A stretch of 64,000 nt of DNA from Pseudocitrobacter vendiensis (GCF_943590815.1 NZ_CALSBS010000008.1:124001-188000), one strand, 5' to 3'; shown: positions 38,265 to 49,730, counted from the first letter of the stretch. The notes: generated by a model not told the origin, from the sequence alone. Made by a program: numbers and translations.

Positions 38265-39443
38265 ATGTCTGAAGTTTCTCAATCTGTTCCAGCATCTTCC
38301 GGTAACGGATCGCTGTTCCGTATCGCATTTGCCGTTTTTCTCACCTATCTGACCGTCGGTATTCCGCTGCCCGTTATTCCGTTATTTGTGCATCAGGAAC
38401 TGGGGTATGGCAATACCATGGTGGGTATCGCCGTGGGTATTCAGTTTCTTGCCACCGTGTTAACGCGAGGCTATGCCGGGCGTTTGGCCGATCAGTACGG
38501 TGCGAAGCGTTCGGCGCTTCAGGGAATGGCCGCCTGTGCGCTGGCCGGAGCGGCCTGGCTGGCGGCGGCACTGCTGCCCGTCGATGCGATGGTGAAGTTT
38601 GGCCTGCTGATTGTGGGCCGTTTAATTCTGGGCTTTGGTGAAAGCCAGTTGCTAACCGGAACACTCACCTGGGGCATGGGGCTGGTTGGCCCAAAACGCT
38701 CCGGAAAGGTGATGTCGTGGAACGGGATGGCGATTTTTGGCGCGCTGGCGGTTGGTGCGCCGTTGGGACTTTTCCTCAACAGCCATTACAGTTTTGCCAC
38801 GCTTGCGGTGGTGACGATGCTGTTGCCCGTGGCGGCGTGGGCCTTTAACGGTAGCGTACGCAAAGTGCCTGCCAGCGCAGGCGAACGGCCTTCGCTGTGG
38901 AGCGTTATTGGGCTTATCTGGCAGCCGGGTCTTGGCCTGGCGCTGCAGGGCGTGGGCTTTGCGGTGATCGGTACTTTTGTGTCGCTCTACTTTGCCAGCA
39001 ACGGCTGGGCGATGGCGGGTTTTACCTTAACAGCCTTTGGTGGCGCGTTTGTACTGGTGCGAATTCTGTTTGGCTGGATGCCTGACCGTTTCGGCGGGGT
39101 GAAGGTGGCGGTAGGCTCGCTGCTGGTTGAAACGGTGGGCCTGGCGCTGCTGTGGCTGGCACCGGATGCGTGGATGGCGCTCGCCGGTGCGGCACTCACC
39201 GGAGCAGGTTGTTCGCTGATTTTCCCGGCGCTGGGCGTCGAAGTCGTCAAGCGTGTACCGCCGCAGGTGCGCGGCACGGCGTTAGGCGGCTATGCGGCAT
39301 TTCAGGATATCGCGCTCGGTGTCTCCGGCCCGCTGGCGGGGATGCTGGCGACAATGGCGGGATATCCTTCCGTCTTCCTTGCCGGGGCGATTTCGGCGCT
39401 GCTGGGCATTGTGGTGACGCTGATTACATTCCGACGCCCATAA
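38265..39443 (+). CDS. yfcJ: MFS transporter YfcJ
   Basis: 392 residues, twelve membrane segments, closely similar to E. coli YfcJ (YhhS/arabinose-efflux-like MFS). [16 protein letters not shown] in loop 2-3 and [15 protein letters not shown] in helix 4 are typical drug:H+ antiporter-type motifs. Substrate unknown. Confidence 0.92.
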   Translation: MSEVSQSVPASSGNGSLFRIAFAVFLTYLTVGIPLPVIPLFVHQELGYGNTMVGIAVGIQFLATVLTRGYAGRLADQYGAKRSALQGMAACALAGAAWLAAALLPVDAMVKFGLLIVGRLILGFGESQLLTGTLTWGMGLVGPKRSGKVMSWNGMAIFGALAVGAPLGLFLNSHYSFATLAVVTMLLPVAAWAFNGSVRKVPASAGERPSLWSVIGLIWQPGLGLALQGVGFAVIGTFVSLYFASNGWAMAGFTLTAFGGAFVLVRILFGWMPDRFGGVKVAVGSLLVETVGLALLWLAPDAWMALAGAALTGAGCSLIFPALGVEVVKRVPPQVRGTALGGYAAFQDIALGVSGPLAGMLATMAGYPSVFLAGAISALLGIVVTLITFRRP

Positions 39444-39458
39444 ATTCACTGCTTTTTT

Positions 39459-39485
39459 AGCCCGATATTATCTATCGGGCTTTTA
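39459..39485 (+). terminator. Terminator of yfcJ
   Basis: AGCCCGATA (39459-39467) and TATCGGGCT (39473-39481) form a stem followed by TTTAC; lies between the convergent yfcJ and flk. Confidence 0.75.
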
Positions 39486-39489
39486 CGTT

Positions 39490-40494
39490 TTAAAGCACAA
39501 TCCACATGATTGCCATCACCACTATTATCACTACCAGCATGATGCCAGGGCGAGCAGAGGCCGCTTTATACACCTCAATAAGCGGTGCGAACGGGCTGGT
39601 GATAGGCTGCACATATCGCACATCCAGCGTGTCCTGCGAACGCTCGACGCGCTTAAGGAACAGCTGATTCAGCAGCGTTTGCACCTGTGTCATCGTCAGC
39701 ACCGTCTGTGGCGTAATGTTCCAGTTTTGCTGACCGTAATCCTTCAGAGCCTGCCATTCGTGCGGCTCCATCGGCTGTTTGAGGGCGGCCTGCAATGCAT
39801 TGAGCGTCGGCGCGGGCTGGGTGCTAAGCGTTTGCCGCGCCTGTAACCAGGTCGCCAGTGCCGTAAAATGCTTGGCCGGAATCAACTCGCCGGTTTTTAC
39901 ACCGGAAAGCTCCAGCATCGACTGCCAGATAATCTTGCTCGACTCGCCCGTGGCAGCGGCAAGTTTGGTCACCAGCTGATTCAGCGTATTGTGCTCGGCT
40001 GGCTGCATTGGGCGATCGGTCGCCGGACGTTGCTGCGGTTGCGGAATCGACAATTCGCCGTTTTGTAGAAGTTGCAACACGTTTTTCAGTTGAGCGGGCG
40101 TCAACTGGCTCAGCGCGGTTTGCCCGTACTGCTGGCGAATGAAATCGCTGACCGCCTGGCGATTATTTCCGTGATTCAGTAATTCCGTCAGTTGTGACAG
40201 GGTTTGCCGGGTGCTGAGATTCTGTTGCGCCGTGTCGAGGCGCTGCTTCAGATTCTGCTCGGCGGCAGGAAAATTGCGCGACACCAACGGTGAATCGTTC
40301 TTCAACCCCAAATCGTGACGTACGCCAGCCCACACCTGCGCATTTGTTTGCGAGGTCAACGCCATAAGACGTGTGATAAGGCGTTCAAGTACCGTGCGCT
40401 GCTGCGTGGAGAGCGGTTGTTCCCCAGCAATGGACGTTGTGGTGGAACCTTCCCCCGGAGGGCGCGAGGGCATACCTGAAATGGGTTGCGTCAT
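39490..40494 (-). CDS. flk: Flagella biosynthesis regulator Flk
   Basis: 334 residues, Gln-rich helical protein with two repeated blocks of the LNTLNQLVTKLAA type. A single C-terminal membrane anchor (PGIMLVVIIVVMAIMWIVL) ends at the last residue, so most of the protein faces the cytoplasm. In Salmonella Flk prevents premature secretion of FlgM. Divergent from pdxB. Confidence 0.93.
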   Translation of the reverse strand: MTQPISGMPSRPPGEGSTTTSIAGEQPLSTQQRTVLERLITRLMALTSQTNAQVWAGVRHDLGLKNDSPLVSRNFPAAEQNLKQRLDTAQQNLSTRQTLSQLTELLNHGNNRQAVSDFIRQQYGQTALSQLTPAQLKNVLQLLQNGELSIPQPQQRPATDRPMQPAEHNTLNQLVTKLAAATGESSKIIWQSMLELSGVKTGELIPAKHFTALATWLQARQTLSTQPAPTLNALQAALKQPMEPHEWQALKDYGQQNWNITPQTVLTMTQVQTLLNQLFLKRVERSQDTLDVRYVQPITSPFAPLIEVYKAASARPGIMLVVIIVVMAIMWIVL

Positions 40495-40605
40495 GATTTA
40501 TCCTTAACCTTATTGCTTTACTTAACCAGGAAGTCGAGTATGCCTGGCGGCCAGATTATGGCACACTTCCCCGGTTAACTCTCGTTCTCAGACAGGTACC
40601 GTAAC

Positions 40606-41742
40606 GTGAAAATCCTTGTTGATGAAAATATGCCCTACGCCCGTGAGCTCTTCAGCCGTTTGGGTGAGGTGAAGGCTGTTCCTGGACGCCCCATTCCGGT
40701 TGCGGAACTGGCGGGCGCCGACGCGCTGATGGTGCGATCAGTCACGAAGGTGAATGAGACCCTGCTGGCGAATCAGTCGATCAAATTTGTTGGCACGGCG
40801 ACCGCGGGTACGGACCATGTCGATCAGGCGTGGCTTGCGCAGGCGGGCATTGGTTTTTCCGCCGCCCCTGGCTGTAACGCCATTGCGGTTGTGGAATATG
40901 TTTTCTCCTCGCTGCTCTATCTCGCTGAGCGCGACGGTTTCACGCTCACAGATCGTACAGTCGGGATTGTAGGCGTCGGTAACGTGGGCGCACGCCTGCA
41001 AAAACGTCTCGAAGCGTTAGGTGTGCGCACGCTGCTGTGCGATCCGCCGCGTGCCGATAACGGTGACGAAGGCGATTTCCGTCCGCTGGATGAACTGGTA
41101 CAGGAAGCCGATATTCTGACCTTCCATACGCCACTGTTTAAAGATGGCCCGTATAAGTCGCTGCACCTGGCGGATGAGGCGCTGATTCGCCGCCTGAAAC
41201 CGGGGGCGATTTTAATTAACGCCTGCCGTGGCCCGGTGGTGGATAACGCAGCCTTGTTAAAATGCCTTGAGGCCGGACAGGACCTGAGCGTCGTGCTTGA
41301 CGTCTGGGAGCCAGAACCGGATCTCAACCTTGCGCTGCTCGATAAAGTAGATATCGGCACGTCACACATTGCGGGCTATACGCTGGAAGGCAAAGCGCGT
41401 GGTACCACCCAGGTGTTTGAAGCCTATAGCAAGTTTATCGGTCAGGCGCAGCAGGTGGCGCTGGATACGCTGCTGCCGCCGCCAGAATTCGGTCGTATCA
41501 CCCTGCACGGTAAGCTCTGCCAGCCAACGCTGAAAAGGCTGGTGCATTTGGTGTATGATGTGCGCCGCGATGATGCGCCGCTGCGAAAAGTAGCGGGCAT
41601 TCCGGGTGAATTCGACAAGCTGCGTAAGAATTACCTTGAGCGCCGCGAGTGGTCGTCACTGTATGTCCAGTGCGATGACGCAGATGCGGCGACGCTTTTG
41701 AAAAAGCTCGGGTTTAACGCTGTGCATCACCCAATTCGTTAA
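40606..41742 (+). CDS. pdxB: Erythronate-4-phosphate dehydrogenase
   Basis: 378 residues, GTG start as in E. coli. D-isomer 2-hydroxyacid dehydrogenase fold: [20 protein letters not shown] (NAD), [14 protein letters not shown] and VLDVWEPEP plus the His in [10 protein letters not shown]-terminal PdxB dimerisation domain about 285-378. Second step of the DXP-dependent pyridoxal phosphate pathway. First gene of the pdxB-usg-truA run. Confidence 0.97.
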   Translation: MKILVDENMPYARELFSRLGEVKAVPGRPIPVAELAGADALMVRSVTKVNETLLANQSIKFVGTATAGTDHVDQAWLAQAGIGFSAAPGCNAIAVVEYVFSSLLYLAERDGFTLTDRTVGIVGVGNVGARLQKRLEALGVRTLLCDPPRADNGDEGDFRPLDELVQEADILTFHTPLFKDGPYKSLHLADEALIRRLKPGAILINACRGPVVDNAALLKCLEAGQDLSVVLDVWEPEPDLNLALLDKVDIGTSHIAGYTLEGKARGTTQVFEAYSKFIGQAQQVALDTLLPPPEFGRITLHGKLCQPTLKRLVHLVYDVRRDDAPLRKVAGIPGEFDKLRKNYLERREWSSLYVQCDDADAATLLKKLGFNAVHHPIR

Positions 41743-41804
41743 GATTATTTCTTTTGTGCCTTGCCTGTCGGCGAGGCACGTCGCTATTTCTGGAGTAAAT
41801 CACC

Positions 41805-42818
41805 ATGTCTGAAGGCTGGAATATTGCCGTACTGGGCGCAACGGGCGCCGTTGGGGAAGCCCTGCTGGAAACACTGGCGGAGCGAGAGTTCCCGGTCGGT
41901 GAGCTCTATGCGCTGGCGCGTAGCGAAAGTGCCGGGGAATCTCTGCGTTTTGGCGGGAAAACCGTGCGCGTTCAGGATGCGGCGGAATTCGACTGGACGC
42001 AGGTTCAACTCGCGTTCTTCGTGGCGGGTGTGGAAGCTACCTCCACTTACGTGGAAGAAGCCACTAACTCAGGCTGCCTGGTTATCGATTTGAGCGGACT
42101 GTTCGCGCTTGAACCGGACGTGCCGCTGGTGGTGCCGGAAGTGAACCCGTTTGTGCTGGCCGATTATCGTAACCGTAATCTGGTTGCCGTGCCGGACAGC
42201 CAGACCAGCCAGTTGCTGGCCGCGCTGAAACCGCTTATCGATCAGGGCGGCCTGGCGCGTATCAACGTGACGTGCCTGATCTCTGCATCGGCTCACGGCA
42301 AGAAAGCCGTTGATGCGCTGGCGGGGCAGAGTGCAAAACTGCTCAACGGCATTCCGATTGATGATGACGATTTCTTCGGTCGCCAGCTGGCGTTCAACAT
42401 GCTGCCGCTGCTGCCAAATCGTGAAGGGATCGTGCGTGAAGAGCAGCGCATTGTTGACCAGACACGCAAAATTTTGCAGGACGAAGGCCTGATTATCTCC
42501 GCTAACTGCGTCCAGTCGCCGGTCTTCTATGGTCATGCGCAGATGGTCGGATTCGAAGCCATGCGTCCGCTGGCTGCAGACGAAGCCCGTGATGCTTTCG
42601 CGCGTGGCGAAGATGTTGTGCTCTCTGAAGAGAATGAATTCCCGACGCAGGTGAACGATGCTTCCGGTAGTGCGCATTTGTCTATTGGTTGTGTGCGCAA
42701 TGACTACGGTATGCCGGAACAGGTGCAGTTCTGGTCGGTCGCCGATAACGTTCGCTTTGGCGGTGCACTGATGGCGGTGAAAATCGCTGAAAAATTAGTG
42801 CAGGAGTACATGTACTAA
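41805..42818 (+). CDS. usg: Usg, aspartate-semialdehyde-dehydrogenase-like protein
   Basis: 337 residues. N-terminal NAD(P)-binding [14 protein letters not shown] and C-terminal ASD-type domain with [12 protein letters not shown] in the active-site region. Resembles Asd, but the sequence around the nucleophile differs from true Asd (no NCSTIQ-type motif), so the native activity is uncertain. Its stop overlaps the truA start. Confidence 0.92.
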   Translation: MSEGWNIAVLGATGAVGEALLETLAEREFPVGELYALARSESAGESLRFGGKTVRVQDAAEFDWTQVQLAFFVAGVEATSTYVEEATNSGCLVIDLSGLFALEPDVPLVVPEVNPFVLADYRNRNLVAVPDSQTSQLLAALKPLIDQGGLARINVTCLISASAHGKKAVDALAGQSAKLLNGIPIDDDDFFGRQLAFNMLPLLPNREGIVREEQRIVDQTRKILQDEGLIISANCVQSPVFYGHAQMVGFEAMRPLAADEARDAFARGEDVVLSEENEFPTQVNDASGSAHLSIGCVRNDYGMPEQVQFWSVADNVRFGGALMAVKIAEKLVQEYMY

Positions 42819-43630
42819 TGTCGGAAGTGCAGCAACAGCCGGTCTATAAAATTGCGCTGGGCATCGAGTATGACGGCAGCAAATATTATGGCTGGCAGCG
42901 TCAAAATGAAGTACGCAGTGTCCAGGAAAAGCTGGAAAAAGCGCTCACTCAGGTCGCCAATGAACCGATTACGGTGTTTTGCGCCGGGCGGACTGACTCC
43001 GGCGTACACGGTACCGGGCAGGTGGTGCATTTTGAAACTACCGCCGATCGCAAAGACGCGGCGTGGACATTGGGAGTAAATGCGAATTTACCTGGTGACA
43101 TTGCGGTGCGTTGGGTGAAACATGTGCCGGAAGATTTTCATGCGCGTTTTAGCGCCACGGCTCGCCGTTATCGCTACATCATCTACAATCATCGGTTGCG
43201 TCCGGCGGTGATGAGTCAGGGGGTGACCCACTATCATCAACCGCTGGATGAAGCGCGGATGCACCGTGCCGCACAGTGTTTGCTGGGCGAGAACGATTTC
43301 ACCTCGTTCCGCGCGGTGCAGTGCCAGTCACGCACGCCGTGGCGCAATATTATGCATATTAATGTTGCTCGCTATGGTGCGTATGTGGTGGTGGATATCA
43401 AAGCCAATGCCTTTGTGCATCATATGGTAAGGAATATCGTCGGCAGTCTGATGGAAGTCGGCGCCCAAAACCAGCCAGAGAGCTGGATTGCTGAGTTGTT
43501 AGCCGCAAAAGACAGAACGCTGGCGGCAGCAACGGCGAAAGCGGAAGGTTTGTATCTGGTTTCTGTTGATTACCCGGAACGTTTTGACCTACCGCGCGTA
43601 CCCATGGGGCCGCTATTTTTAGCGGACTGA
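42818..43630 (+). CDS. truA: tRNA pseudouridine(38-40) synthase TruA
   Basis: 270 residues, E. coli length. Catalytic Asp60 in [17 protein letters not shown]; other TruA motifs [14 protein letters not shown] and [13 protein letters not shown]. Overlaps usg by one base (TAATG). Confidence 0.97.
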   Translation: MSEVQQQPVYKIALGIEYDGSKYYGWQRQNEVRSVQEKLEKALTQVANEPITVFCAGRTDSGVHGTGQVVHFETTADRKDAAWTLGVNANLPGDIAVRWVKHVPEDFHARFSATARRYRYIIYNHRLRPAVMSQGVTHYHQPLDEARMHRAAQCLLGENDFTSFRAVQCQSRTPWRNIMHINVARYGAYVVVDIKANAFVHHMVRNIVGSLMEVGAQNQPESWIAELLAAKDRTLAAATAKAEGLYLVSVDYPERFDLPRVPMGPLFLAD

Positions 43631-43658
43631 GAGCAGTTCACAAAGGCTGAAGACAATT

Positions 43659-44318
43659 ATGGATCTGATTCACTTTCTTATTGATTTTATTCTACATATT
43701 GATGTGCATCTGGCAGAGCTCGTCGCGCAATACGGCGTCTGGGTTTATGCCATTCTGTTTTTAATTCTCTTTTGTGAAACAGGCCTGGTTGTTACGCCGT
43801 TTTTACCGGGAGATTCCCTGCTGTTTGTGGCCGGGGCGCTGGCCTCGCTGGGCACCAATGACATTAACGTCCATCTGATGGTGGCATTAATGTTGATTGC
43901 CGCGATTGCGGGAGATGCGGTGAATTACACGATAGGGCGACTGTTTGGTGAGAAGCTATTCAGTAACCCGAACTCAAAAATTTTCCGCCGCAGCTACCTG
44001 GATAAAACGCACCAGTTTTACGAAAAACACGGCGGAAAAACGATTATTCTGGCGCGATTCGTACCCATTGTGCGCACCTTTGCGCCGTTTGTGGCCGGGA
44101 TGGGGCATATGTCCTATCGTCATTTCGCCGCTTATAACGTGATTGGCGCGGTGCTGTGGGTACTGCTGTTTACCTATGCAGGTTACTTCTTTGGCACGAT
44201 TCCGATGATCCAGGATAATCTTAAGTTATTGATTGTCGGCATTATTGTGGTCTCTATTTTGCCGGGTATCATCGAGATTGTGCGCCACCGTCGCGCGGCG
44301 GCAAAACAAGCGAAGTAA
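43659..44318 (+). CDS. dedA: DedA family inner-membrane protein
   Basis: 219 residues, four to five membrane helices. DedA/SNARE-associated motifs [25 protein letters not shown] and [30 protein letters not shown], with the conserved Arg pairs. Family members act in envelope lipid carrier recycling and membrane homeostasis. C-terminal [11 protein letters not shown] is cytoplasmic. Confidence 0.94.
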   Translation: MDLIHFLIDFILHIDVHLAELVAQYGVWVYAILFLILFCETGLVVTPFLPGDSLLFVAGALASLGTNDINVHLMVALMLIAAIAGDAVNYTIGRLFGEKLFSNPNSKIFRRSYLDKTHQFYEKHGGKTIILARFVPIVRTFAPFVAGMGHMSYRHFAAYNVIGAVLWVLLFTYAGYFFGTIPMIQDNLKLLIVGIIVVSILPGIIEIVRHRRAAAKQAK

Positions 44319-44471
44319 GCGCGAATTCGCGGTTCGACCACTTTTTTGTCCAAAGTTTCGGGCTGTTATGTTTTAATGTGCAACATTCATGGTCTGTAAG
44401 GGGCAAAAATGGCATCATGCGCCCCTTATGACAAAACTGGCATCGACCAGGTTCAGGCAGAAAGGTTATCA

Positions 44472-45386
44472 ATGAGCTGGATTGAACGAATTAAAAGCAA
44501 CATCACCCCTACACGCAAAGCGAGCATTCCTGAGGGTGTATGGACCAAGTGCGACAGCTGCGGGCAGGTTCTGTACCGCGCCGAGCTGGAGCGTAACCTG
44601 GAGGTTTGCCCTAAGTGTGACCACCACATGCGTATGTCAGCGCGTAATCGCCTGCATAGCCTGCTGGATGAAGGTTCACTGGTGGAACTGGGAAGCGAGC
44701 TTGAGCCCAAAGACGTGCTGAAGTTCCGTGACTCCAAGAAATACAAAGACCGTCTGGCGTCTGCTCAGAAAGAAACGGGCGAGAAAGATGCGCTGGTGGT
44801 CATGAAAGGCACGCTGCACGAAATGCCAGTGGTGGCTGCGGCATTCGAATTCGCCTTTATGGGCGGTTCGATGGGCTCCGTAGTCGGCGCGCGTTTTGTC
44901 CGTGCGGTTGAGCAGGCACTGGAAGATAACTGCCCGCTGATTTGCTTCTCTGCATCCGGCGGCGCGCGTATGCAGGAAGCGCTGATGTCGCTGATGCAGA
45001 TGGCGAAAACCTCTGCGGCGCTGGCGAAAATGCAGGAACGCGGTCTGCCGTATATCTCCGTACTGACCGACCCAACCATGGGCGGCGTATCGGCGAGCTT
45101 CGCGATGCTGGGCGACCTGAATATCGCTGAACCGAAAGCGCTGATCGGCTTTGCCGGCCCGCGAGTTATCGAACAAACCGTTCGTGAAAAACTGCCGCCG
45201 GGATTCCAGCGCAGTGAGTTCCTGATTGAGAAAGGGGCAATCGATATGATTGTTCGTCGTCCGGAAATGCGCCTGAAACTGGCGAGCATCCTGGCGAAGC
45301 TCATGAATCTTCCGGCGCCACATCCGGATGAAGCCCACGAAAGTGTGGTGGTACCGCCGGTACCGGATCAGGAACCAGAGGCCTGA
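44472..45386 (+). CDS. accD: Acetyl-CoA carboxylase carboxyltransferase subunit beta
   Basis: 304 residues from ATG 44472. N-terminal zinc ribbon Cys27, Cys30, Cys46, Cys49 (KCDSCGQ...EVCPKCD) and the crotonase-type carboxyltransferase core [17 protein letters not shown] and [16 protein letters not shown]. Forms alpha2-beta2 with AccA to make malonyl-CoA. The upstream frame to 44409 is not conserved. Confidence 0.97.
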   Translation: MSWIERIKSNITPTRKASIPEGVWTKCDSCGQVLYRAELERNLEVCPKCDHHMRMSARNRLHSLLDEGSLVELGSELEPKDVLKFRDSKKYKDRLASAQKETGEKDALVVMKGTLHEMPVVAAAFEFAFMGGSMGSVVGARFVRAVEQALEDNCPLICFSASGGARMQEALMSLMQMAKTSAALAKMQERGLPYISVLTDPTMGGVSASFAMLGDLNIAEPKALIGFAGPRVIEQTVREKLPPGFQRSEFLIEKGAIDMIVRRPEMRLKLASILAKLMNLPAPHPDEAHESVVVPPVPDQEPEA

Positions 45387-45392
45387 TAATGC

Positions 45393-45425
45393 AAAGGGCA
45401 GGGCCAGACGGCGCTGCCCTTTTTG
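45393..45425 (+). terminator. Terminator of accD
   Basis: AAAGGGCAG (45393-45401) pairs with CTGCCCTTT (45414-45422), T-run after; 7 bases beyond the stop. Confidence 0.85.
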
Positions 45426-45458
45426 CTTCTCATCACCGTTAAAGAAATCGCGGGCACC

Positions 45459-46727
45459 ATGGACAACAAACTAATTCCTCAGGCCACGTCGCCCCTGGCT
45501 ACGTGGCTTTCTTATCTGGAACACCTCCACACCAAAACCATCGACCTCGGCCTGGAGCGTGTGGGCGAGGTGGCTGCCCGGCTGAACGTGCAAAAGCCAG
45601 CGCCATTTGTCTTTACCGTTGCCGGAACTAACGGCAAAGGGACCACCTGTCGGACGCTGGAGGCGATGCTGACGGCGGCGGGTTACAAGGTGGGTGTTTA
45701 CAGTTCTCCGCATCTGGTGCGTTATACCGAACGCGTGCGTGTGCAGGGTGCGGAGCTCGCTGAAAGCGCGCATACGGCGTCATTTGCCGCTATTGAGCAG
45801 GCGCGCGGCGACATCTCTTTGAGCTATTTCGAATATGGCACGCTGTCGGCGCTGTGGTTGTTTAAACAGGCCGGGCTGGATGTGGTTATCCTTGAAGTGG
45901 GGCTGGGCGGACGACTGGATGCGACAAATCTGGTGGACCCGGATGTGGCGGTCATTACCAGCATCGCGCTGGATCATACCGACTGGCTGGGGCCGGATCG
46001 CGAAAGTATTGGCCGTGAAAAAGCCGGTATCTTCCGTGCCGGGCGTCCGGCCGTCGTAGGTGAGCCGGATATGCCGACGACGATCGCTGATGTGGCGCGT
46101 GAAAAGGGCGCACAGCTGTTACAACGCGATATTGCCTGGCAGTATGACGTGGGCGCTGAAAGCTGGTGGTTTAGCGATGCGACAGGCCGCCTGGACGCGC
46201 TGCCGTTGCCACAGGTGCCGCAGCCGAATGCTGCCACTGCGCTGGCGGCACTGCGCGCCAGCGGACTGAATGTCAGCGAACAGGCCATTCGTGAAGGCAT
46301 TGCCAGCGCGATTCTGCCGGGACGTTTTCAGACTATCCAGACCTCGCCACGCGTGATTCTGGACGTTGCGCATAACCCCCACGCTGCCGCGTACCTCGCC
46401 GGGCGTCTCAAATCTGAGCCGCTAACCGGGCGTGTTCTGGCGGTTATTGGTATGCTGCATGATAAGGATATCGCCGGTACGCTGGCGTGTCTGGAAGGTA
46501 TTGTCGATAGCTGGTATTGTGCGCCTTTAGAGGGGCCGCGCGGGGCCACCGCTGAACAACTGGTGGAACATTTACGCGCAGGAACCGTCTACGCCAGCGT
46601 GGCGCAGGCGTGGCACGCGGCGATGGCCGATGCCGGGCCGGAAGACACGGTGCTGGTGTGTGGTTCATTCCACACGGTAGCGCATGTAATGGAAGAGTTA
46701 GACGCGGGGAGAACCGGTGGCAAGTAA
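45459..46727 (+). CDS. folC: Dihydrofolate synthase/folylpolyglutamate synthase
   Basis: 422 residues from ATG 45459, the E. coli length. Mur-ligase-type P-loop VAGTNGKGTTCRTLE, ATP/metal region DHTDWLGPDRESIG and C-terminal domain LDVAHNPHAAAYLAGRL. Adds Glu to dihydropteroate and extends folate polyglutamate tails. Ribosome site is weak. Overlaps dedD by 11 bases. Confidence 0.96.
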   Translation: MDNKLIPQATSPLATWLSYLEHLHTKTIDLGLERVGEVAARLNVQKPAPFVFTVAGTNGKGTTCRTLEAMLTAAGYKVGVYSSPHLVRYTERVRVQGAELAESAHTASFAAIEQARGDISLSYFEYGTLSALWLFKQAGLDVVILEVGLGGRLDATNLVDPDVAVITSIALDHTDWLGPDRESIGREKAGIFRAGRPAVVGEPDMPTTIADVAREKGAQLLQRDIAWQYDVGAESWWFSDATGRLDALPLPQVPQPNAATALAALRASGLNVSEQAIREGIASAILPGRFQTIQTSPRVILDVAHNPHAAAYLAGRLKSEPLTGRVLAVIGMLHDKDIAGTLACLEGIVDSWYCAPLEGPRGATAEQLVEHLRAGTVYASVAQAWHAAMADAGPEDTVLVCGSFHTVAHVMEELDAGRTGGK

Positions 46728-47418
46728 GTTTCAGAACCGCTTAGTCGGGACAATTGTACTGGTAGCGCTGGGCGTCATCGTGTTGCCAGGGCTGCTCGAC
46801 GGGCAGAAAAAACATTACCAGGATGAGTTTGCCGCGATCCCGTTGGTGCCAAAACCGGGCGACCGGGATGAGCCCGATATGCTGCCGACGGCGACGCAGG
46901 CGCTGCCTGCGCAGCCGCCGGAAGGCGCGGCGGAAGAGGTGAGGGCTGGCGATGCGGCAGCACCGTCGCTCGATCCAGGGCGTTTTGCCGCGGCAAACAA
47001 TAACGGCATCGATCCTGCGCCGGAACCGGTGGAACAACCGAAGCCAAAACCAAAACCGGTTGAACCGCCGAAACCGAAGCCGCAGCCAACGCGTGATGTC
47101 GCCAGCGAGCAAATCGCTGCCGCGACCGAAACGCCGCCAGCCAAACCGACGCCTGCTGAAAAACCGGCCCCGGAAGGGAAGGCGTACGTTGTGCAGCTTG
47201 GCGCGTTGAAAAACGCCGATAAAGTAAACGAGATTGTCGCCTCGCTTCGCGGTGCTGGCTATCGCGTCTACACGTCGCCTTCTACGCCAGTCCAGGGTAA
47301 AATTACCCGCATCCTGGTGGGACCTGATGCGTCGAAAGATAAGCTGAAAGGTTCACTTGGCGAGCTTAAGCAGATCTCCGGGCTGAGCGGAGTGGTGATG
47401 GGGTATTCGCCGAATTAA
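46717..47418 (+). CDS. dedD: Cell division protein DedD (SPOR domain)
   Basis: 233 residues, GTG start with GGGGAGA upstream. One N-terminal membrane helix (LVGTIVLVALGVIVLPGLLDG) is followed by a long Pro/Lys/Glu linker with PKPKP repeats. The C-terminal SPOR domain (AYVVQLGALKNADKVNEIV to VVMGYSPN) binds denuded septal peptidoglycan. The linker is about 13 residues longer than in E. coli. Translationally coupled to folC. Confidence 0.95.
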   Translation: MASKFQNRLVGTIVLVALGVIVLPGLLDGQKKHYQDEFAAIPLVPKPGDRDEPDMLPTATQALPAQPPEGAAEEVRAGDAAAPSLDPGRFAAANNNGIDPAPEPVEQPKPKPKPVEPPKPKPQPTRDVASEQIAAATETPPAKPTPAEKPAPEGKAYVVQLGALKNADKVNEIVASLRGAGYRVYTSPSTPVQGKITRILVGPDASKDKLKGSLGELKQISGLSGVVMGYSPN

Positions 47419-47423
47419 AGGTG

Positions 47424-47532
47424 ACCCCTCACCCTAACCCTCTCCCTCAGGGAGAGGGAACCGATCGAGCACGATGTAAAGTTCGGTGCGTGCTTTCTCC
47501 CTCTCCCTGAGGGAGAGGGCCGGGGTGAGGGG
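47424..47532. repeat. CCCTCACCC-type palindromic repeat, copy 2
   Basis: CCCCTCACCCTAACCC at the left and CCGGGGTGAGGGGG at the right enclose inner hairpins CTCTCCCTCAGGGAGAG and CTCTCCCTGAGGGAGAG. Same family as 34588-34680. It lies between dedD and the cvpA promoter and may insulate the two. Confidence 0.85.
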
Positions 47533-47611
47533 GTAAAAACCCCCTTCAGAAGCGATGGCGTTGAACATTTTTTCAGCGCCTTTTTTATTTTCGCAGGGAA
47601 AGGAAATCCCT

Positions 47612-47627
47612 ACGCAAACGTTTTCTT
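47612..47627 (+). promoter_or_regulatory. PurR operator of cvpA-purF
   Basis: ACGCAAACGTTTTCTT is the PurR box known upstream of E. coli cvpA-purF. It overlaps the promoter region about 57 bases before the cvpA start and gives repression by hypoxanthine/guanine. Confidence 0.9.
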
Positions 47628-47683
47628 TTTCTGTTAGAATGCGCCCCGAACCGGATGACAGGGCGTAGCATCGTGGGACACAT

Positions 47684-48172
47684 ATGGTCTGGATTGATTA
47701 CGCCATTATCGCGGTAATAGGTTTTTCCTGTCTGGTTAGCCTTATCCGTGGCTTTGTTCGTGAAGCGTTATCGCTGGTGACATGGGGCTGTGCCTTCTTT
47801 GTCGCCAGTCATTACTACACTTACCTGTCCGTCTGGTTCACGGGCTTTGATGATGAACTGGTTCGCAACGGGATTGCTATCGCGGTACTGTTTATCGCGA
47901 CGCTTATCGTCGGCGCTATCGTTAACTACGTTATCGGTCAACTGGTGGAAAAAACCGGTTTGTCGGGAACGGACAGAGTGTTGGGCATCTGCTTTGGTGC
48001 GCTGCGCGGGGTGTTAATCGTCGCCGCCATTCTGTTCTTCCTCGATACCTTTACGGGCGTTGCGAAAAGCGAAGACTGGCATAAATCGCAGCTTATTCCG
48101 CAGTTCAGTTTCATCATCAGATGGTTCTTTGACTATCTGCAAAGCTCGTCAAGTTTCTTGCCCAGGACATAA
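47684..48172 (+). CDS. cvpA: CvpA family inner-membrane protein
   Basis: 162 residues with four membrane helices (YAIIAVIGFSCLVSLIRGFVREALSLV opens the family). Needed for colicin V production and for envelope stress and bile resistance in relatives. Co-transcribed with purF, 33 bases downstream, under PurR. Confidence 0.95.
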   Translation: MVWIDYAIIAVIGFSCLVSLIRGFVREALSLVTWGCAFFVASHYYTYLSVWFTGFDDELVRNGIAIAVLFIATLIVGAIVNYVIGQLVEKTGLSGTDRVLGICFGALRGVLIVAAILFFLDTFTGVAKSEDWHKSQLIPQFSFIIRWFFDYLQSSSSFLPRT

Positions 48173-48205
48173 GTCCTGAGATGTGGCTTAACGAGGAAAA
48201 GACGT

Positions 48206-49723
48206 ATGTGCGGTATTGTCGGTATCGCCGGTGTTATGCCGGTCAACCAGTCGATTTATGATGCGTTAACGGTGCTGCAGCATCGTGGACAGGATGCCGC
48301 GGGCATCATCACCATTGATGCGAACAACTGCTTCCGTTTACGCAAGGCAAACGGGCTGGTCAGCGATGTCTTTGAAGCTCGCCATATGCAGCGTATGCAG
48401 GGCAACATGGGGATTGGCCACGTGCGCTACCCAACCGCTGGCAGCTCCAGCGCGTCTGAGGCGCAGCCTTTCTACGTCAACTCCCCGTATGGCATTACGC
48501 TTGCCCATAACGGCAACCTGACCAACGCGCACGAACTGCGTCAAAAACTGTTCGAAGAGAAGCGCCGCCACATCAACACCACTTCTGATTCCGAGATCCT
48601 GCTGAATATCTTCGCCAGCGAACTCGACAATTTCCGCCATTATCCGCTGGAAGCCGATAACATCTTCGCTGCGATTGCCGCGACTAACCGCCAAATCCGT
48701 GGCGCTTACGCCTGTGTGGCGATGATTATCGGTCACGGCATGGTCGCCTTCCGCGACCCGAACGGTATTCGTCCGCTGGTGCTGGGCAAACGCGATATTG
48801 GCGATGGCCGCACCGAGTATATGGTCGCTTCCGAAAGCGTGGCGCTCGATACCCTGGGCTTTGAATTCCTGCGCGACGTGGCGCCGGGCGAAGCGGTGTA
48901 CATCACCGAGAAGGGGCAGCTCTTTACTCGCCAGTGTGCAGATAACCCGGTGAGCAACCCATGTTTGTTTGAGTACGTCTATTTCGCGCGTCCGGACTCC
49001 TTTATTGACAAGATTTCCGTTTACAGCGCGCGTGTGAATATGGGCACCAAACTCGGTGAAAAGATTGCCCGCGAGTGGGAAGATCTGGACATCGATGTGG
49101 TGATCCCGATTCCGGAAACGTCCTGCGATATCGCGCTGGAAATTGCGCGTATTCTGGGTAAACCGTATCGTCAGGGTTTCGTGAAAAACCGCTACGTTGG
49201 CCGTACCTTTATCATGCCGGGCCAGCAGCTGCGTCGTAAATCCGTACGCCGTAAGCTGAACGCCAACCGTGCCGAGTTCCGCGATAAAAACGTCCTGCTG
49301 GTTGATGACTCCATCGTGCGCGGCACCACCTCAGAGCAGATTATCGAGATGGCGCGTGAAGCAGGGGCGAAGAAGGTGTATCTGGCGTCAGCCGCACCGG
49401 AAATTCGCTTCCCGAACGTGTACGGCATCGACATGCCAACTGCGACCGAGCTGATTGCCCACGGTCGTGAAGTTGACGAAATCCGCCAGATCATTGGCGC
49501 AGATGGTCTTATCTTCCAGGATCTGGACGATCTGATCGACGCGGTACGCGCAGAAAACCCGGATATTCAGCAGTTTGAGTGTTCGGTGTTTAACGGTGTA
49601 TACGTCACCAAAGATGTCGATCAACAGTACCTCGATTATCTCGATTCCCTACGTAACGACGACGCCAAAGCGGTGCAGTTGCAGAACGAAGTGGAAAACT
49701 TAGAGATGCATAACGAAGGTTAA
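48206..49723 (+). CDS. purF: Amidophosphoribosyltransferase
   Basis: 505 residues. Begins MCGIVGIAG, so after Met removal Cys is the N-terminal nucleophile of the glutaminase domain. The PRPP loop is [17 protein letters not shown] near residues 365-380. First committed step of purine synthesis. Followed by a terminator, then the hyb operon. Confidence 0.97.
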   Translation: MCGIVGIAGVMPVNQSIYDALTVLQHRGQDAAGIITIDANNCFRLRKANGLVSDVFEARHMQRMQGNMGIGHVRYPTAGSSSASEAQPFYVNSPYGITLAHNGNLTNAHELRQKLFEEKRRHINTTSDSEILLNIFASELDNFRHYPLEADNIFAAIAATNRQIRGAYACVAMIIGHGMVAFRDPNGIRPLVLGKRDIGDGRTEYMVASESVALDTLGFEFLRDVAPGEAVYITEKGQLFTRQCADNPVSNPCLFEYVYFARPDSFIDKISVYSARVNMGTKLGEKIAREWEDLDIDVVIPIPETSCDIALEIARILGKPYRQGFVKNRYVGRTFIMPGQQLRRKSVRRKLNANRAEFRDKNVLLVDDSIVRGTTSEQIIEMAREAGAKKVYLASAAPEIRFPNVYGIDMPTATELIAHGREVDEIRQIIGADGLIFQDLDDLIDAVRAENPDIQQFECSVFNGVYVTKDVDQQYLDYLDSLRNDDAKAVQLQNEVENLEMHNEG

Positions 49724-49730
49724 CGCGTCT

